Assembly (NCBI GenBank): GCA_913020625.1
Contig: CAJVZX010000014.1
Span: 1-14,784, forward strand
Direction: 5' to 3'
Length of the DNA: 14,784 nt
DNA from: an uncultured Pelagibacterales bacterium
Lineage (GTDB): Bacteria > Pseudomonadota > Alphaproteobacteria > Pelagibacterales > Pelagibacteraceae
The notes under the pieces were generated by a model. It was given only the letters and a program-made list of their open reading frames with translations. It searched no databases and was not told the origin of the DNA. Below are positions 1-7,587 of the stretch, in pieces (position 1 is the stretch's first letter; each line of letters starts with the position of its first letter). Made by a program: the position numbers and the translations under genes.

Positions 1-649
1 TTTTTAATATTGTATTTTTTGTTGATAAATAAACTGGCCATTTTTTTAATAAACCATAATTTAAACAAGAACGAGCAAAGTCTTCTATCGATTTATCCAG
101 ATTATACATTGACAGTGCTATGCCTGGACCCGGAAAATTATAAACTTCATATTTTTTTTCATCTTTACCATTTTCAGAAGTCCATTTAATTTCCAACTTA
201 CCTTTGCCAGGAACTTTAAAATCAGTCGCTCTGTATTGATCGCCAAAAGCATGTCTTCCAATAATAATTGGATGTGTCCAAGAAGGGACTAATTTAGGAA
301 TATTTTTACAAATTATTGGTTCTCTAAATACGGTACCTCCAATAATATTTCTTATAGTTCCGTTAGGAGAGCGCCACATTTTCTTTAATTTGAACTCTTT
401 AACTCTTAATTCATCAGGAGTGATTGTGGCACATTTAATTCCGACACCAAATTTTTTAATGGCATTGGCACTATCAATTGTAATTTGATCTGAAGTTTTG
501 TCTCTATTTTTTAAACCTAAATCAAAATATTCAATTTTTAAATCTAAGTAAGGAAGAATAAGTTTTTTTTTGATAAAATCCCAAATCACTCTAGTCATTT
601 CGTCACCATCAAGCTCAACAACTGGGTTCTTGACACTAATTTTAGACAT
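1..649 (-). CDS. icd: NADP-dependent isocitrate dehydrogenase, eukaryotic-type (partial, N-terminal 216 residues)
   Basis: The enzyme oxidises isocitrate to 2-oxoglutarate and CO2 with NADP in the TCA cycle. The reverse strand reads open from ATG at 649 to the window edge, beginning MSKISVKNPVVELDGDEMTR. It follows the animal/alphaproteobacterial homodimeric type closely, not the E. coli type. Substrate-binding residues fall at nearly the same numbers as in human IDH1: T77, S94, N96, R100 and R109 within SPNGTIRN...GGTVFRE, R132 in IIIGRHAFGDQYR, Y139, and a lysine near 211 in STKNTILK. About half of the usual ~405 residues is present; the rest, including the Mg-binding aspartates, lies left of base 1. 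It is divergent from psd across 75 bp. Function is very secure; the missing half cannot be judged. Confidence 0.96.
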   Translation of the reverse strand, partial: MSKISVKNPVVELDGDEMTRVIWDFIKKKLILPYLDLKIEYFDLGLKNRDKTSDQITIDSANAIKKFGVGIKCATITPDELRVKEFKLKKMWRSPNGTIRNIIGGTVFREPIICKNIPKLVPSWTHPIIIGRHAFGDQYRATDFKVPGKGKLEIKWTSENGKDEKKYEVYNFPGPGIALSMYNLDKSIEDFARSCLNYGLLKKWPVYLSTKNTILK

Positions 650-680
650 TATATAAATTTCATCTTATTAATTAAATTTA

Positions 681-708
681 TTGGGTTTTATACATAATAA
701 CCTAAAAT
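681..708 (+). promoter_or_regulatory. Candidate promoter for the psd-pssA run
   Basis: In the 75-bp divergent gap between icd and psd, TTGGGT (681-686) and TAAAAT (703-708) are separated by 16 bp and would start transcription about 10 bases before the psd ATG. The gap is so AT-rich that -10-like hexamers occur by chance, so this is a weak call. A leftward promoter for icd must also lie here, but no single site stands out. Confidence 0.3.
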
Positions 709-724
709 TATCAAATAAACGATT

Positions 725-1372
725 ATGATTGATAGAATTTTTCCAAAAATACATTCTGAAGGATATAAATTTATAGTTATTTCAGTTTTTATAACTCTTG
801 TTTTGCTGTTCTTTTCAAAATTTTTAGGTTTTGTTGGACTTATAATAACTATTTGGGTTTATTATTTTTTTAGAGATCCAGAAAGGATATCAATTAATGA
901 TGAAGATTTTTTAGTAAGTCCAGCCGATGGTCTGATCACACAAATCAGTGAAATTGATGGACCAATTGAGTTAAATTTAAATAGTAAAAAGTTCACTAGA
1001 GTAAGTATATTTATGAATCCATTTAATTGTCATATAAATAGAACGCCTTGCGCAGGAAAAATATCTGATATTTATTATAAACCAGGTAAATTTTTAAATG
1101 CATCACTAGATAAAGCAAGTGAGGACAATGAAAGAAATTATATAAAAATTACAAACAATAAAGGTGAAGAAATTATTATTGTACAAATAGCAGGTATGAT
1201 AGCAAGAAGAATCGTATGCGAATGTTATAAGGACCAGATTATGAATCAAGGAGATAGAGTTGGAATGATAAGATTTGGAAGCAGATTGGATATTTATTAT
1301 CAAAATTTTAAAACACTTGTAAAAGAAAACCAGACAACAATAGCTGGAGAAACATTGATAGCTAAAATTTAA
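725..1372 (+). CDS. psd: Phosphatidylserine decarboxylase proenzyme (short, pyruvoyl-type)
   Basis: It decarboxylates phosphatidylserine to phosphatidylethanolamine at the inner membrane. The 215-residue length fits the short class of the family. A hydrophobic stretch at about residues 16-48 is the membrane anchor. Family blocks follow: the FFRDPER segment at 48-54, VSPADG at 64-69, and FMNPFNCHINRTP at 96-108 with the conserved histidine. The processing site is IRFGSRLD with Gly185-Ser186: self-cleavage there would give a ~185-residue beta chain and a ~30-residue alpha chain whose Ser186 becomes the pyruvoyl group. The pssA start follows 2 bp after the stop, so the two steps of PE synthesis are co-transcribed. 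The ATG at 725 has no clear Shine-Dalgarno. Function is secure. Confidence 0.96.
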   Translation: MIDRIFPKIHSEGYKFIVISVFITLVLLFFSKFLGFVGLIITIWVYYFFRDPERISINDEDFLVSPADGLITQISEIDGPIELNLNSKKFTRVSIFMNPFNCHINRTPCAGKISDIYYKPGKFLNASLDKASEDNERNYIKITNNKGEEIIIVQIAGMIARRIVCECYKDQIMNQGDRVGMIRFGSRLDIYYQNFKTLVKENQTTIAGETLIAKI

Positions 1373-1374
1373 TA

Positions 1375-2178
1375 ATGAATATAAATTTACACAATAAAAT
1401 TAAAATTGTTCCTGAAAAAAAAGCTCGAGCTTTATTACCAAATATCCTTACCATTATTGGAGTATGTATTGGGCTTAGCTCTATAAAATTTGCTTTGGAT
1501 GCAAAATTTGAATTATCTATAATTGCAATTACCTTCGCAGCAATAATAGATGGCTTAGATGGAAGGGTAGCTAGATTAATTAAAGCTACATCTAAAGTAG
1601 GCAAAGAATTAGATTCACTTACAGATGCGATTAGCTTTGGTGTTGCACCAGCTTTTATAATGTACTTTTGGCATGCAAATCAAATGGGAAAATTGGGTTG
1701 GTTCCTATCACTTACTTATGTTGTCTGTGTTGTGTTAAGATTAGCAAGATTTAATATTTCTTCTAATCAAAACTCATCATGGAAAGATAACTTTTTTGAA
1801 GGTGTCCCATCCCCAGCGGGTGCAATATTACTTTTGTTACCTTTAATTTTGGATAGAAGTGATTTTTATTCTATTGATATATATAAATCTCAAATAGTAT
1901 CTGCAATGTTTATAATTATTCCTTTATTAATGGTTAGCAAAATTCCTACTTATGCATTAAAAAAAATTGTTATACCTAGAAAAGCAACTCGTCTTTTACT
2001 ATTTGGTATAGCAATATATTTTGGTTTGCTTATTATTTTTACTTTCCAAGTTTTATTTATTTCAGGAGCAATATACATATTGTTAATACCAATCAGCGCC
2101 TTTCATTACAAAAAAATATTTAACAAACATAAAAATTCAGATTATATCGAAGATGAAGATGAAGAGGATATGTTATAA
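1375..2178 (+). CDS. pssA: CDP-diacylglycerol-serine O-phosphatidyltransferase
   Basis: It makes phosphatidylserine from CDP-diacylglycerol and serine, giving the substrate for Psd encoded just upstream. The CDP-alcohol phosphotransferase signature is complete: D59-x2-D62-G63-x2-A66-R67-x8-G76-x3-D80-x3-D84, with all four metal-binding aspartates. It has 267 residues and about six to eight hydrophobic segments, as expected of the membrane-bound type found in alphaproteobacteria. The C-terminus is a short acidic tail (EDEDEEDML). The LARFN block at 123-127 supports serine rather than glycerophosphate as acceptor. The stop TAA is followed directly by the ATG of the next gene, so translation is probably coupled. 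Confidence 0.95.
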   Translation: MNINLHNKIKIVPEKKARALLPNILTIIGVCIGLSSIKFALDAKFELSIIAITFAAIIDGLDGRVARLIKATSKVGKELDSLTDAISFGVAPAFIMYFWHANQMGKLGWFLSLTYVVCVVLRLARFNISSNQNSSWKDNFFEGVPSPAGAILLLLPLILDRSDFYSIDIYKSQIVSAMFIIIPLLMVSKIPTYALKKIVIPRKATRLLLFGIAIYFGLLIIFTFQVLFISGAIYILLIPISAFHYKKIFNKHKNSDYIEDEDEEDML

Positions 2179-3087
2179 ATGAAATCAAATGCAATAGTAA
2201 CTCTTGCAGATTCAAATTATTTCAAATTACTAATTGAACTTATTTCATCAATAAAAAATTTTAATCAAAGTAAAAATATTTCTATTTGTGTATTAGATGC
2301 AGGATTAAGCAGTGATCAAGTTAGTATTTTAAAAGAAAAGGTTGACGAAGTTAAAAAAGCCAATTGGGATATTGAGGTCTCTAAACTTAAAGCAATAGGA
2401 AAAGAATGGCTTAAAAGCCAAGTTTCAAGAGCATTTTTGCCTGAGTATTTTCCAAATTATGACAAATATCTTTGGATTGATTGTGATGCATGGGTAAATG
2501 AATGGGAATGTATTGAACTATATTTTAAAGCATGTGAGAAGGGTAAACTAGGTATTACCCAAACAATTGGTCCTGGTTATAAAATTTTATCAAAGGTAAA
2601 ATGGTTATTTGGAAAAGTAGCTTTAATTAAATCTCAAAATTTTAAACATGCAAAAAAATCTGGTTTTTCAAATAAAATTTCTAGAAAATTAGCCTTTGCT
2701 CCTCACATTAATATAGGTGTTTTTTCTTTAGAAAAAAATTCTCCTTGCTGGAAAGTTTGGCAAGATAATTTAAGATTTGCTCTTAAAAAAGGAAATATTT
2801 TTGGTTCAGAAGGTTTGGCAATAAATATTAGTGTTTACATAAATAATATTAAAACTGAATTTTTACCATTAAAATGTAATTGGATAGCAAGCAATTTATT
2901 GCCAAAATATGATGAAATTAATGGAACTTTTGTAGAGCCTTATTTGCCCAATAATAAAATTGGCATTATGCATTTAGCTGCTGGGTTGTGGAAAAATAAT
3001 AAGGATATGAGAGTAGATAAAAATGTTACTATAGATATTGAGACTCTAGATGGAAATATAATAGCAAAAAGTTTGAGATTTGATTAG
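2179..3087 (+). CDS. Putative GT-A fold (GT8-like) glycosyltransferase
   Basis: This 302-residue soluble protein has no signal peptide or membrane segment. It opens with a nucleotide-sugar-binding style strand (NAIVTLADSNYF) and then has WIDCDAW with a DxD motif at D101-C-D103, the usual metal/nucleotide-sugar site of GT-A enzymes. Two further GT8-type marks follow: NIGVFSLE at 178-185 and H265-LAAG-LW-K272 near the end, resembling the HxxGxxK metal/phosphate site of that family. Donor and acceptor cannot be told. The start codon abuts the pssA stop with no spacer, so it is translated with the PE genes; a lipid or envelope acceptor is possible but inferred only from position. Assignment to the GT-A superfamily is fairly sure, to GT8 less so. 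Confidence 0.68.
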   Translation: MKSNAIVTLADSNYFKLLIELISSIKNFNQSKNISICVLDAGLSSDQVSILKEKVDEVKKANWDIEVSKLKAIGKEWLKSQVSRAFLPEYFPNYDKYLWIDCDAWVNEWECIELYFKACEKGKLGITQTIGPGYKILSKVKWLFGKVALIKSQNFKHAKKSGFSNKISRKLAFAPHINIGVFSLEKNSPCWKVWQDNLRFALKKGNIFGSEGLAINISVYINNIKTEFLPLKCNWIASNLLPKYDEINGTFVEPYLPNNKIGIMHLAAGLWKNNKDMRVDKNVTIDIETLDGNIIAKSLRFD

Positions 3088-3096
3088 AGACAGTAA

Positions 3097-3708
3097 TTGA
3101 AGAAAAATAAAATTTCAAAAAACTGGATTAGAAGACAGCGTAGAGATATATACGTAAGAAGCGCAATTATGCGTGGCTATCGATCAAGATCAGCTTTTAA
3201 ATTAATAGAAATTGATAAAAAATTTAAGATTTTTTACAATAAAAAAACTTTTTTGGATTTAGGAGCTTTTCCAGGGAGCTGGTCGCAAGTTGCTAGTGAA
3301 AAAATTAAAAATGGGAAAATTTTATCTGTAGACCTCAAACAAATGGATCCCATAAATAACACCAATTTTATCTTGGGTAATTTTACCGAAACTAAAATAA
3401 AGAAAGACATTTCTAATTATTTTGAAAATAAAATTGATATTATTGTCTCTGATATGGCTCAAAATACCACAGGTAATAAAAATCTGGATTCTTTAATTAC
3501 AGGGGAATTATGTCTAGATGCTTTAAATTTTGCTAAAGATATTATTAATAAAAATGGTTTTTTTGTTTCTAAAATCTTTATGGGTTCTAATTTTAAAGAA
3601 ATTATTGATAAAGCTAGAAATATATTTAAGGATGTAAAAATATTTAAGCCTAAATCAAGCAGAAAAGAATCAAAAGAAAATTACATCATTTGTAAAAATC
3701 TTAAGTAA
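3097..3708 (+). CDS. rlmE: 23S rRNA (uridine-2'-O)-methyltransferase RlmE (FtsJ/RrmJ)
   Basis: It methylates the 2'-OH of the A-loop uridine (U2552 in E. coli) of 23S rRNA with S-adenosylmethionine, late in 50S assembly. The N-terminus WIRRQRRDIYVRSA and GYRSRSAFKLIEID (28-40) is typical. The SAM-binding loop is FLDLGAFPGSWSQVA (52-66). The catalytic K-D-K-E set is visible as K35, D119 (in SDMAQNTTG), K159 (VSKIF) and E194 (KENYII). The start is TTG at 3097: an in-frame TAA lies immediately before it, and the next in-frame ATG is 24 codons in, beyond the conserved N-terminus. Length (203) is normal. It sits 9 bp after the glycosyltransferase gene. Confidence 0.95.
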   Translation: MKKNKISKNWIRRQRRDIYVRSAIMRGYRSRSAFKLIEIDKKFKIFYNKKTFLDLGAFPGSWSQVASEKIKNGKILSVDLKQMDPINNTNFILGNFTETKIKKDISNYFENKIDIIVSDMAQNTTGNKNLDSLITGELCLDALNFAKDIINKNGFFVSKIFMGSNFKEIIDKARNIFKDVKIFKPKSSRKESKENYIICKNLK

Positions 3709-3746
3709 TATGCTTTTAATTATTAAAGAATCATATATACAATCTT

Positions 3747-4823
3747 ATGGGCACTATAAAAGAAGCACTTACATTCGATGATGTTACTTTGGCACCAAAG
3801 TATTCTGCGATTTTGCCGTCTGAAGTTGATACTAAAACTAATTTATCAAAAAATTTAAGCTTAAAGATTCCACTTTTATCTTCAGCTATGGATACTGTTA
3901 CAGAGTCTAAGATGGCTATAGCGATTGCAAAAGCAGGTGGTATTGGGGTTATTCACAGAAATATTGATATCAATAAGCAAATTATAGAAATTAAAAAAGT
4001 TAAATCTAAAAATTTTATAGTTGGAGCTGCAATTGGAGCCGGCCCTAATGAAATGAAAAGAGCTGATGCTATATTAAAAGAAAAAGTTAATTTAATTGTT
4101 GTTGATACAGCTCATGGCCATAGTAAAAAAGTTGCAGAAATAATAAAAAAAATAAAAAAATATAAATCAAATCAAATAACACTTTGTGCTGGAAATATTG
4201 CTACAGCTGAAGCTGCAAAGTTTTTAACAAATCTTGGAGTTGATATAATAAAGGTTGGTATAGGACCTGGTTCGATTTGTACGACAAGGTTAGTTGCAGG
4301 CATTGGTGTTCCACAATTGAGTGCAATTTTGGATGTCAAAAAAGGGGTTAAAAACAATAAAGTTTCAATTATTTCTGATGGAGGAATAAAATTTTCAGGT
4401 GATATAGTAAAAGCATTAGCAGCAGGAGCAGATGCCGTTATGATAGGTTCTTTGTTTGCAGGAACAGTAGAAGCACCTGGTAGATTAATTAAAAAAAAGG
4501 GACAGTTATATAAAAAATTTCGTGGAATGGGTTCAGTCGGAGCGATGAATAAAGGATCAGCAGATAGATACTTTCAAAAAAAATATAAAGATACATCAAA
4601 ATATGTTCCAGAAGGTGTTGAGGGTTTAGTAAAATTTAAAGGTAGTGTAGAAGATATTATTTATCAATTAATCGGGGGCCTGAAGTCTTCAATGGGGTAT
4701 TTAGGTTCAAAAAAAATTATTAATTTAAAAAATAAACCAAATTTTGTAAAAATTACTAAAGCAGGTTTTTATGAGAGTATGGTTCATAATATAGATGAAG
4801 TTAAACATGAAAGTAAAATCTAA
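3747..4823 (+). CDS. guaB: IMP dehydrogenase lacking the CBS (Bateman) domain
   Basis: It oxidises IMP to XMP with NAD, the first committed step to GMP. All catalytic parts are present: the N-terminal KEALTFDDVTLAP and SSAMDTVTE (45-53), the catalytic loop GIGPGSICTTR with C178, DGGI with D211 for IMP phosphate binding, the RGMGSVGAM segment (259-267), and flap residues R274-Y275. It has only 358 residues against about 485-490 usually. After HRNIDINKQIIEIKKVKS (70-87) the chain passes straight to FIVGAAIG (90-97), exactly where the two CBS motifs are normally inserted. This is not a frameshift: the reading frame is continuous. Loss of CBS should remove adenine/guanine-nucleotide allosteric control. 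Its stop overlaps the next ATG by one base. Confidence 0.95.
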   Translation: MGTIKEALTFDDVTLAPKYSAILPSEVDTKTNLSKNLSLKIPLLSSAMDTVTESKMAIAIAKAGGIGVIHRNIDINKQIIEIKKVKSKNFIVGAAIGAGPNEMKRADAILKEKVNLIVVDTAHGHSKKVAEIIKKIKKYKSNQITLCAGNIATAEAAKFLTNLGVDIIKVGIGPGSICTTRLVAGIGVPQLSAILDVKKGVKNNKVSIISDGGIKFSGDIVKALAAGADAVMIGSLFAGTVEAPGRLIKKKGQLYKKFRGMGSVGAMNKGSADRYFQKKYKDTSKYVPEGVEGLVKFKGSVEDIIYQLIGGLKSSMGYLGSKKIINLKNKPNFVKITKAGFYESMVHNIDEVKHESKI

Positions 4824-5266
4824 TGATTAAATTTTTTTATTTAATTTTATTTGCAGTTTTTTTGGTTAATTCAAATACTTCAGCTAATGCAAAAGAAAAT
4901 TTTTTTGATAAAGCAATAAAACTTTATAATAATAAAAATTATGAAGATTCAAAATTTTTATTACAAAGAAATATTGTATTTAATCCAAAAGATCATTTAT
5001 CATATCTATATTTGGCTAAAATTTATAAAGAAGAAAAAAATGATAAGGAATTAAAAAAAAATCTAGACACAACTTTATTGTTAAATCCAAAAAATGAAGA
5101 AGCGCTGTATATGTTAATTGAATTAAATATTGAAAAATCAAATTTTTCTAAAGTTAAAGAACTAAACGAAACTTTTTTACTTGTATGTTCGAAGCTTTGC
5201 AGTAAAAAAATAATAATAGCTGAAAAGATTAAAGATCTTGAGCCGAAAAATGAGTCTCAGCAGTAA
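4823..5266 (+). CDS. Small exported TPR-repeat protein
   Basis: The 147-residue product starts with a Sec-type signal peptide: a hydrophobic core at about residues 4-16 and a likely cleavage after ANA (21-23). The mature part is lysine-rich and helical, with two to three tetratricopeptide-like repeats at about 25-57, 58-91 and 92-125; the recurring NPKD/NPKN turns are visible. Two cysteines (C122, C126) lie near the C-terminus. It is probably a periplasmic protein-interaction module; no enzymatic motif is seen. It starts on the last base of the guaB stop codon and its end overlaps the guaA start, so it is translated within the purine genes although its role there is unknown. Confidence 0.75.
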   Translation: MIKFFYLILFAVFLVNSNTSANAKENFFDKAIKLYNNKNYEDSKFLLQRNIVFNPKDHLSYLYLAKIYKEEKNDKELKKNLDTTLLLNPKNEEALYMLIELNIEKSNFSKVKELNETFLLVCSKLCSKKIIIAEKIKDLEPKNESQQ

Positions 5267-6809
5267 TCTTGAAACTGTCCTAGTCGTTGATTTTGGTTCA
5301 CAGTTTACCCAATTGATTGCAAGACGTGTACGAGAAGCAGGAATTTATTCTGAGATTATTAAACACAATAATTTATATAAATTGATAAGATTAAAGAACG
5401 TTAAAGGAATCATATTCTCTGGTGGTCCGTTTAATGTGAATAATAAGTTAATAAAAATAAAGAAGAAAATATATAATTTAGATATACCAATTCTGGGAAT
5501 ATGTTTTGGACACCAAATTATTTCAAAATCTCTAGGTGGTAAAGTTAAGGAGTCTAAATTTAGAGAATTTGGAAATGCATTAGTTAAAGAAAAAAGTAAA
5601 AGTATTTTAACTAAAAACTTTTTTAATAAGAAAAAAACTAATAATGTTTGGATGAGTCATGCAGACGTTGTGTATAAATTACCAAAAGATTTTAAAATAA
5701 TTGCATCAAGTAAAAATTCCAAATATGCAATAATTGAAAACACAAAAAAAAAAATATATGGGGTTCAATTTCATCCAGAGGTAAGTCACACTACAAAAGG
5801 TTTAAATATCATTAATAATTTTGTTTACTCTATTTGTAAAATCAAAAAAAATTGGTCAATCAAGGATCAAAAGAAAACATTAATTAAGGAAATTAAAAAA
5901 GAAGTAGGAAATCACAAAGTATTATGTGCTTTATCTGGAGGTGTGGACAGCAGTGTAGTTGCAAAATTAATTCATCAATCAATAAAAAATAATTTAATTT
6001 GTATTTTTGTAAATACTGGGTTACTTCGAAAATATGAAGAAATTGATGTTGTAAATACATTTAAAAAGAAATTTAAAATTAATTTAATATATGTAGACGC
6101 CAAAAAATTATTTTTAAGTAAATTAAAAAACATAAATGATCCTGAAAAAAAAAGAAAAGTTATTGGAAATTTGTTTATTAAAGTTTTTGAAAAAAAATCA
6201 AAATTATTTAAAAATATAAAATATTTGGCGCAAGGAACACTCTACCCTGATTTAATAGAGAGCAAATCAGTTACTGGTAGCCCAACTTCTAAAATAAAAT
6301 CACATCATAATGTGGGAGGACTTCCTAAAAAAATGAAATTTAAACTTATAGAACCGCTTAAATATTTGTTTAAAGATGAGGTTAGGAAATTAGGTGCAGA
6401 ACTTTCTCTTTCTAAAAATGTTATTTTTAGACATCCATTTCCAGGACCTGGTTTAGCAATAAGAATTCCTGGAAATGTTACTGAAGAAAAAGTGAGAATA
6501 TTAAAAGAAGCTGATTATCTGTTTATTAACCATTTAAAATTGAATAAATTGTATGATAAAATTTGGCAGGCTTACGCTGCTCTGATGCCTGTAAAAACTG
6601 TTGGTGTAATGGGTGATAATAGAACTTACGAATATATGTGTTTACTTCGAGCCATAACCTCAGAAGATGGCATGACTGCGGATTTTTTTAATTTTGATAA
6701 GAAATTTTTACAATCAATTTCTAATAAAATTATAAATAATGTTAAAGGTATTAATAGAGTAGTTTTAGATGTTACATCAAAACCACCAAGCACTATAGAA
6801 TTAGAATGA
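5250..6809 (+). CDS. guaA: GMP synthase (glutamine-hydrolysing)
   Basis: It aminates XMP to GMP using ATP and glutamine. Numbered from ATG 5250 (519 residues), the order is a class I glutamine amidotransferase domain with nucleophile C85 in GICFGHQ and H175/E177 in GVQFHPEV, then the ATP pyrophosphatase P-loop SGGVDSS at 229-235, then the C-terminal dimerisation domain (RHPFPGPGLAIRIPG, ending PPSTIELE). The family usually ends TIEWE, so Leu replaces the penultimate-block Trp here. An upstream in-frame TTG at 5238 would add four residues; ATG 5250 is preferred because conserved sequence begins soon after it. The gene overlaps the TPR gene by 17 bp, and its stop overlaps the panB start (ATGA). 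Confidence 0.96.
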   Translation: MSLSSNLETVLVVDFGSQFTQLIARRVREAGIYSEIIKHNNLYKLIRLKNVKGIIFSGGPFNVNNKLIKIKKKIYNLDIPILGICFGHQIISKSLGGKVKESKFREFGNALVKEKSKSILTKNFFNKKKTNNVWMSHADVVYKLPKDFKIIASSKNSKYAIIENTKKKIYGVQFHPEVSHTTKGLNIINNFVYSICKIKKNWSIKDQKKTLIKEIKKEVGNHKVLCALSGGVDSSVVAKLIHQSIKNNLICIFVNTGLLRKYEEIDVVNTFKKKFKINLIYVDAKKLFLSKLKNINDPEKKRKVIGNLFIKVFEKKSKLFKNIKYLAQGTLYPDLIESKSVTGSPTSKIKSHHNVGGLPKKMKFKLIEPLKYLFKDEVRKLGAELSLSKNVIFRHPFPGPGLAIRIPGNVTEEKVRILKEADYLFINHLKLNKLYDKIWQAYAALMPVKTVGVMGDNRTYEYMCLLRAITSEDGMTADFFNFDKKFLQSISNKIINNVKGINRVVLDVTSKPPSTIELE

Positions 6810-7585
6810 TTAATTCCAAAATAAAAAAAATTTTAAGTAAAAAAAACAAAAGTAAAATTGTTTGTTTAACTGCTTATTCAAAAAATATGGCAGAAATTTT
6901 AGACAAACATTGTGATATTATTTTAGTAGGAGATTCTTTGGGTTCCGTGCTTTATGGCATGAAATCTACTAGAGAAGTGAGCCTAAATATGATGATTAAT
7001 CATACAAAAAGTGTGAAGCAAGGAGTTAAAAAAAGTCTATTAGTTGTAGATATGCCTTACAAAACATATCAAAATAAAAATCAAGCGTTAAAAAATGTAA
7101 AAAAGGTAATTCAATCTACCAAATGTGATGCAGTTAAACTTGAGGGTGGAAAAAAAATTATTAAAATAATTAAACATTTAACTAAGAACAAAATTGCTGT
7201 TATGGGTCATCTCGGTTTATTACCCCAAACACAAAAAGGAAAGTTTAGATATAAAGGTAAATCAGTGATTGAAAGAAAAAGAATTTATGAAGACTCCATA
7301 TTGCTTTCAACAGCAGGTGTATTTTCCATCGTATTAGAGTGCGTAGAAAGCAACTTATCAAAAATGATTACAAACAATATTAAGATTCCTACAATTGGAA
7401 TAGGGTCATCAAAATACTGTGATGGACAAATTTTAGTCACTGATGACTTGATAGGTTTAAATACAGTTAAATTAAGATTTGTTAAAAAATATGTAAATTT
7501 AAAAAAAATTATAAATAGATCAGTTATTAACTTTAAAAAAGATATACTTAAAAAAAAATTTCCTTCAAAAAAATACTCTTTTTAA
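6806..7585 (+). CDS. panB: 3-methyl-2-oxobutanoate hydroxymethyltransferase (ketopantoate synthesis)
   Basis: It transfers a hydroxymethyl group from 5,10-methylenetetrahydrofolate to 2-oxoisovalerate, giving ketopantoate for pantothenate and CoA synthesis. Metal and substrate residues are in place: VGDSLG with D43, VDMPY with D82, KLEGG with K111, GHLGLLPQ at 135-141, and catalytic E178 in LECVE. The 259 residues match the family. The body is very lysine-rich, as are its neighbours. The ATG overlaps the guaA stop, so it is coupled to GMP synthase; panC is not beside it in this window. It converges on the terC-like gene with only 2 bp between stop codons. Function is secure. Confidence 0.94.
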   Translation: MINSKIKKILSKKNKSKIVCLTAYSKNMAEILDKHCDIILVGDSLGSVLYGMKSTREVSLNMMINHTKSVKQGVKKSLLVVDMPYKTYQNKNQALKNVKKVIQSTKCDAVKLEGGKKIIKIIKHLTKNKIAVMGHLGLLPQTQKGKFRYKGKSVIERKRIYEDSILLSTAGVFSIVLECVESNLSKMITNNIKIPTIGIGSSKYCDGQILVTDDLIGLNTVKLRFVKKYVNLKKIINRSVINFKKDILKKKFPSKKYSF

Positions 7586-7587
7586 AA

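Noticed and set aside
1106..1604. Minus-strand open frames of 65 and 80 codons over psd and pssA
   Set aside because: They lie opposite genes with full family motifs, have no recognisable protein features, and come from AT-rich shadow frames.
4172..4357. Minus-strand 61-codon frame inside guaB
   Set aside because: Antisense of the conserved catalytic region of IMP dehydrogenase; no start signal or domain.
5238..5249. TTG at 5238 as the guaA start
   Set aside because: It only adds four residues with no family support; ATG 5250 is in frame and close to the conserved start of the amidotransferase domain.
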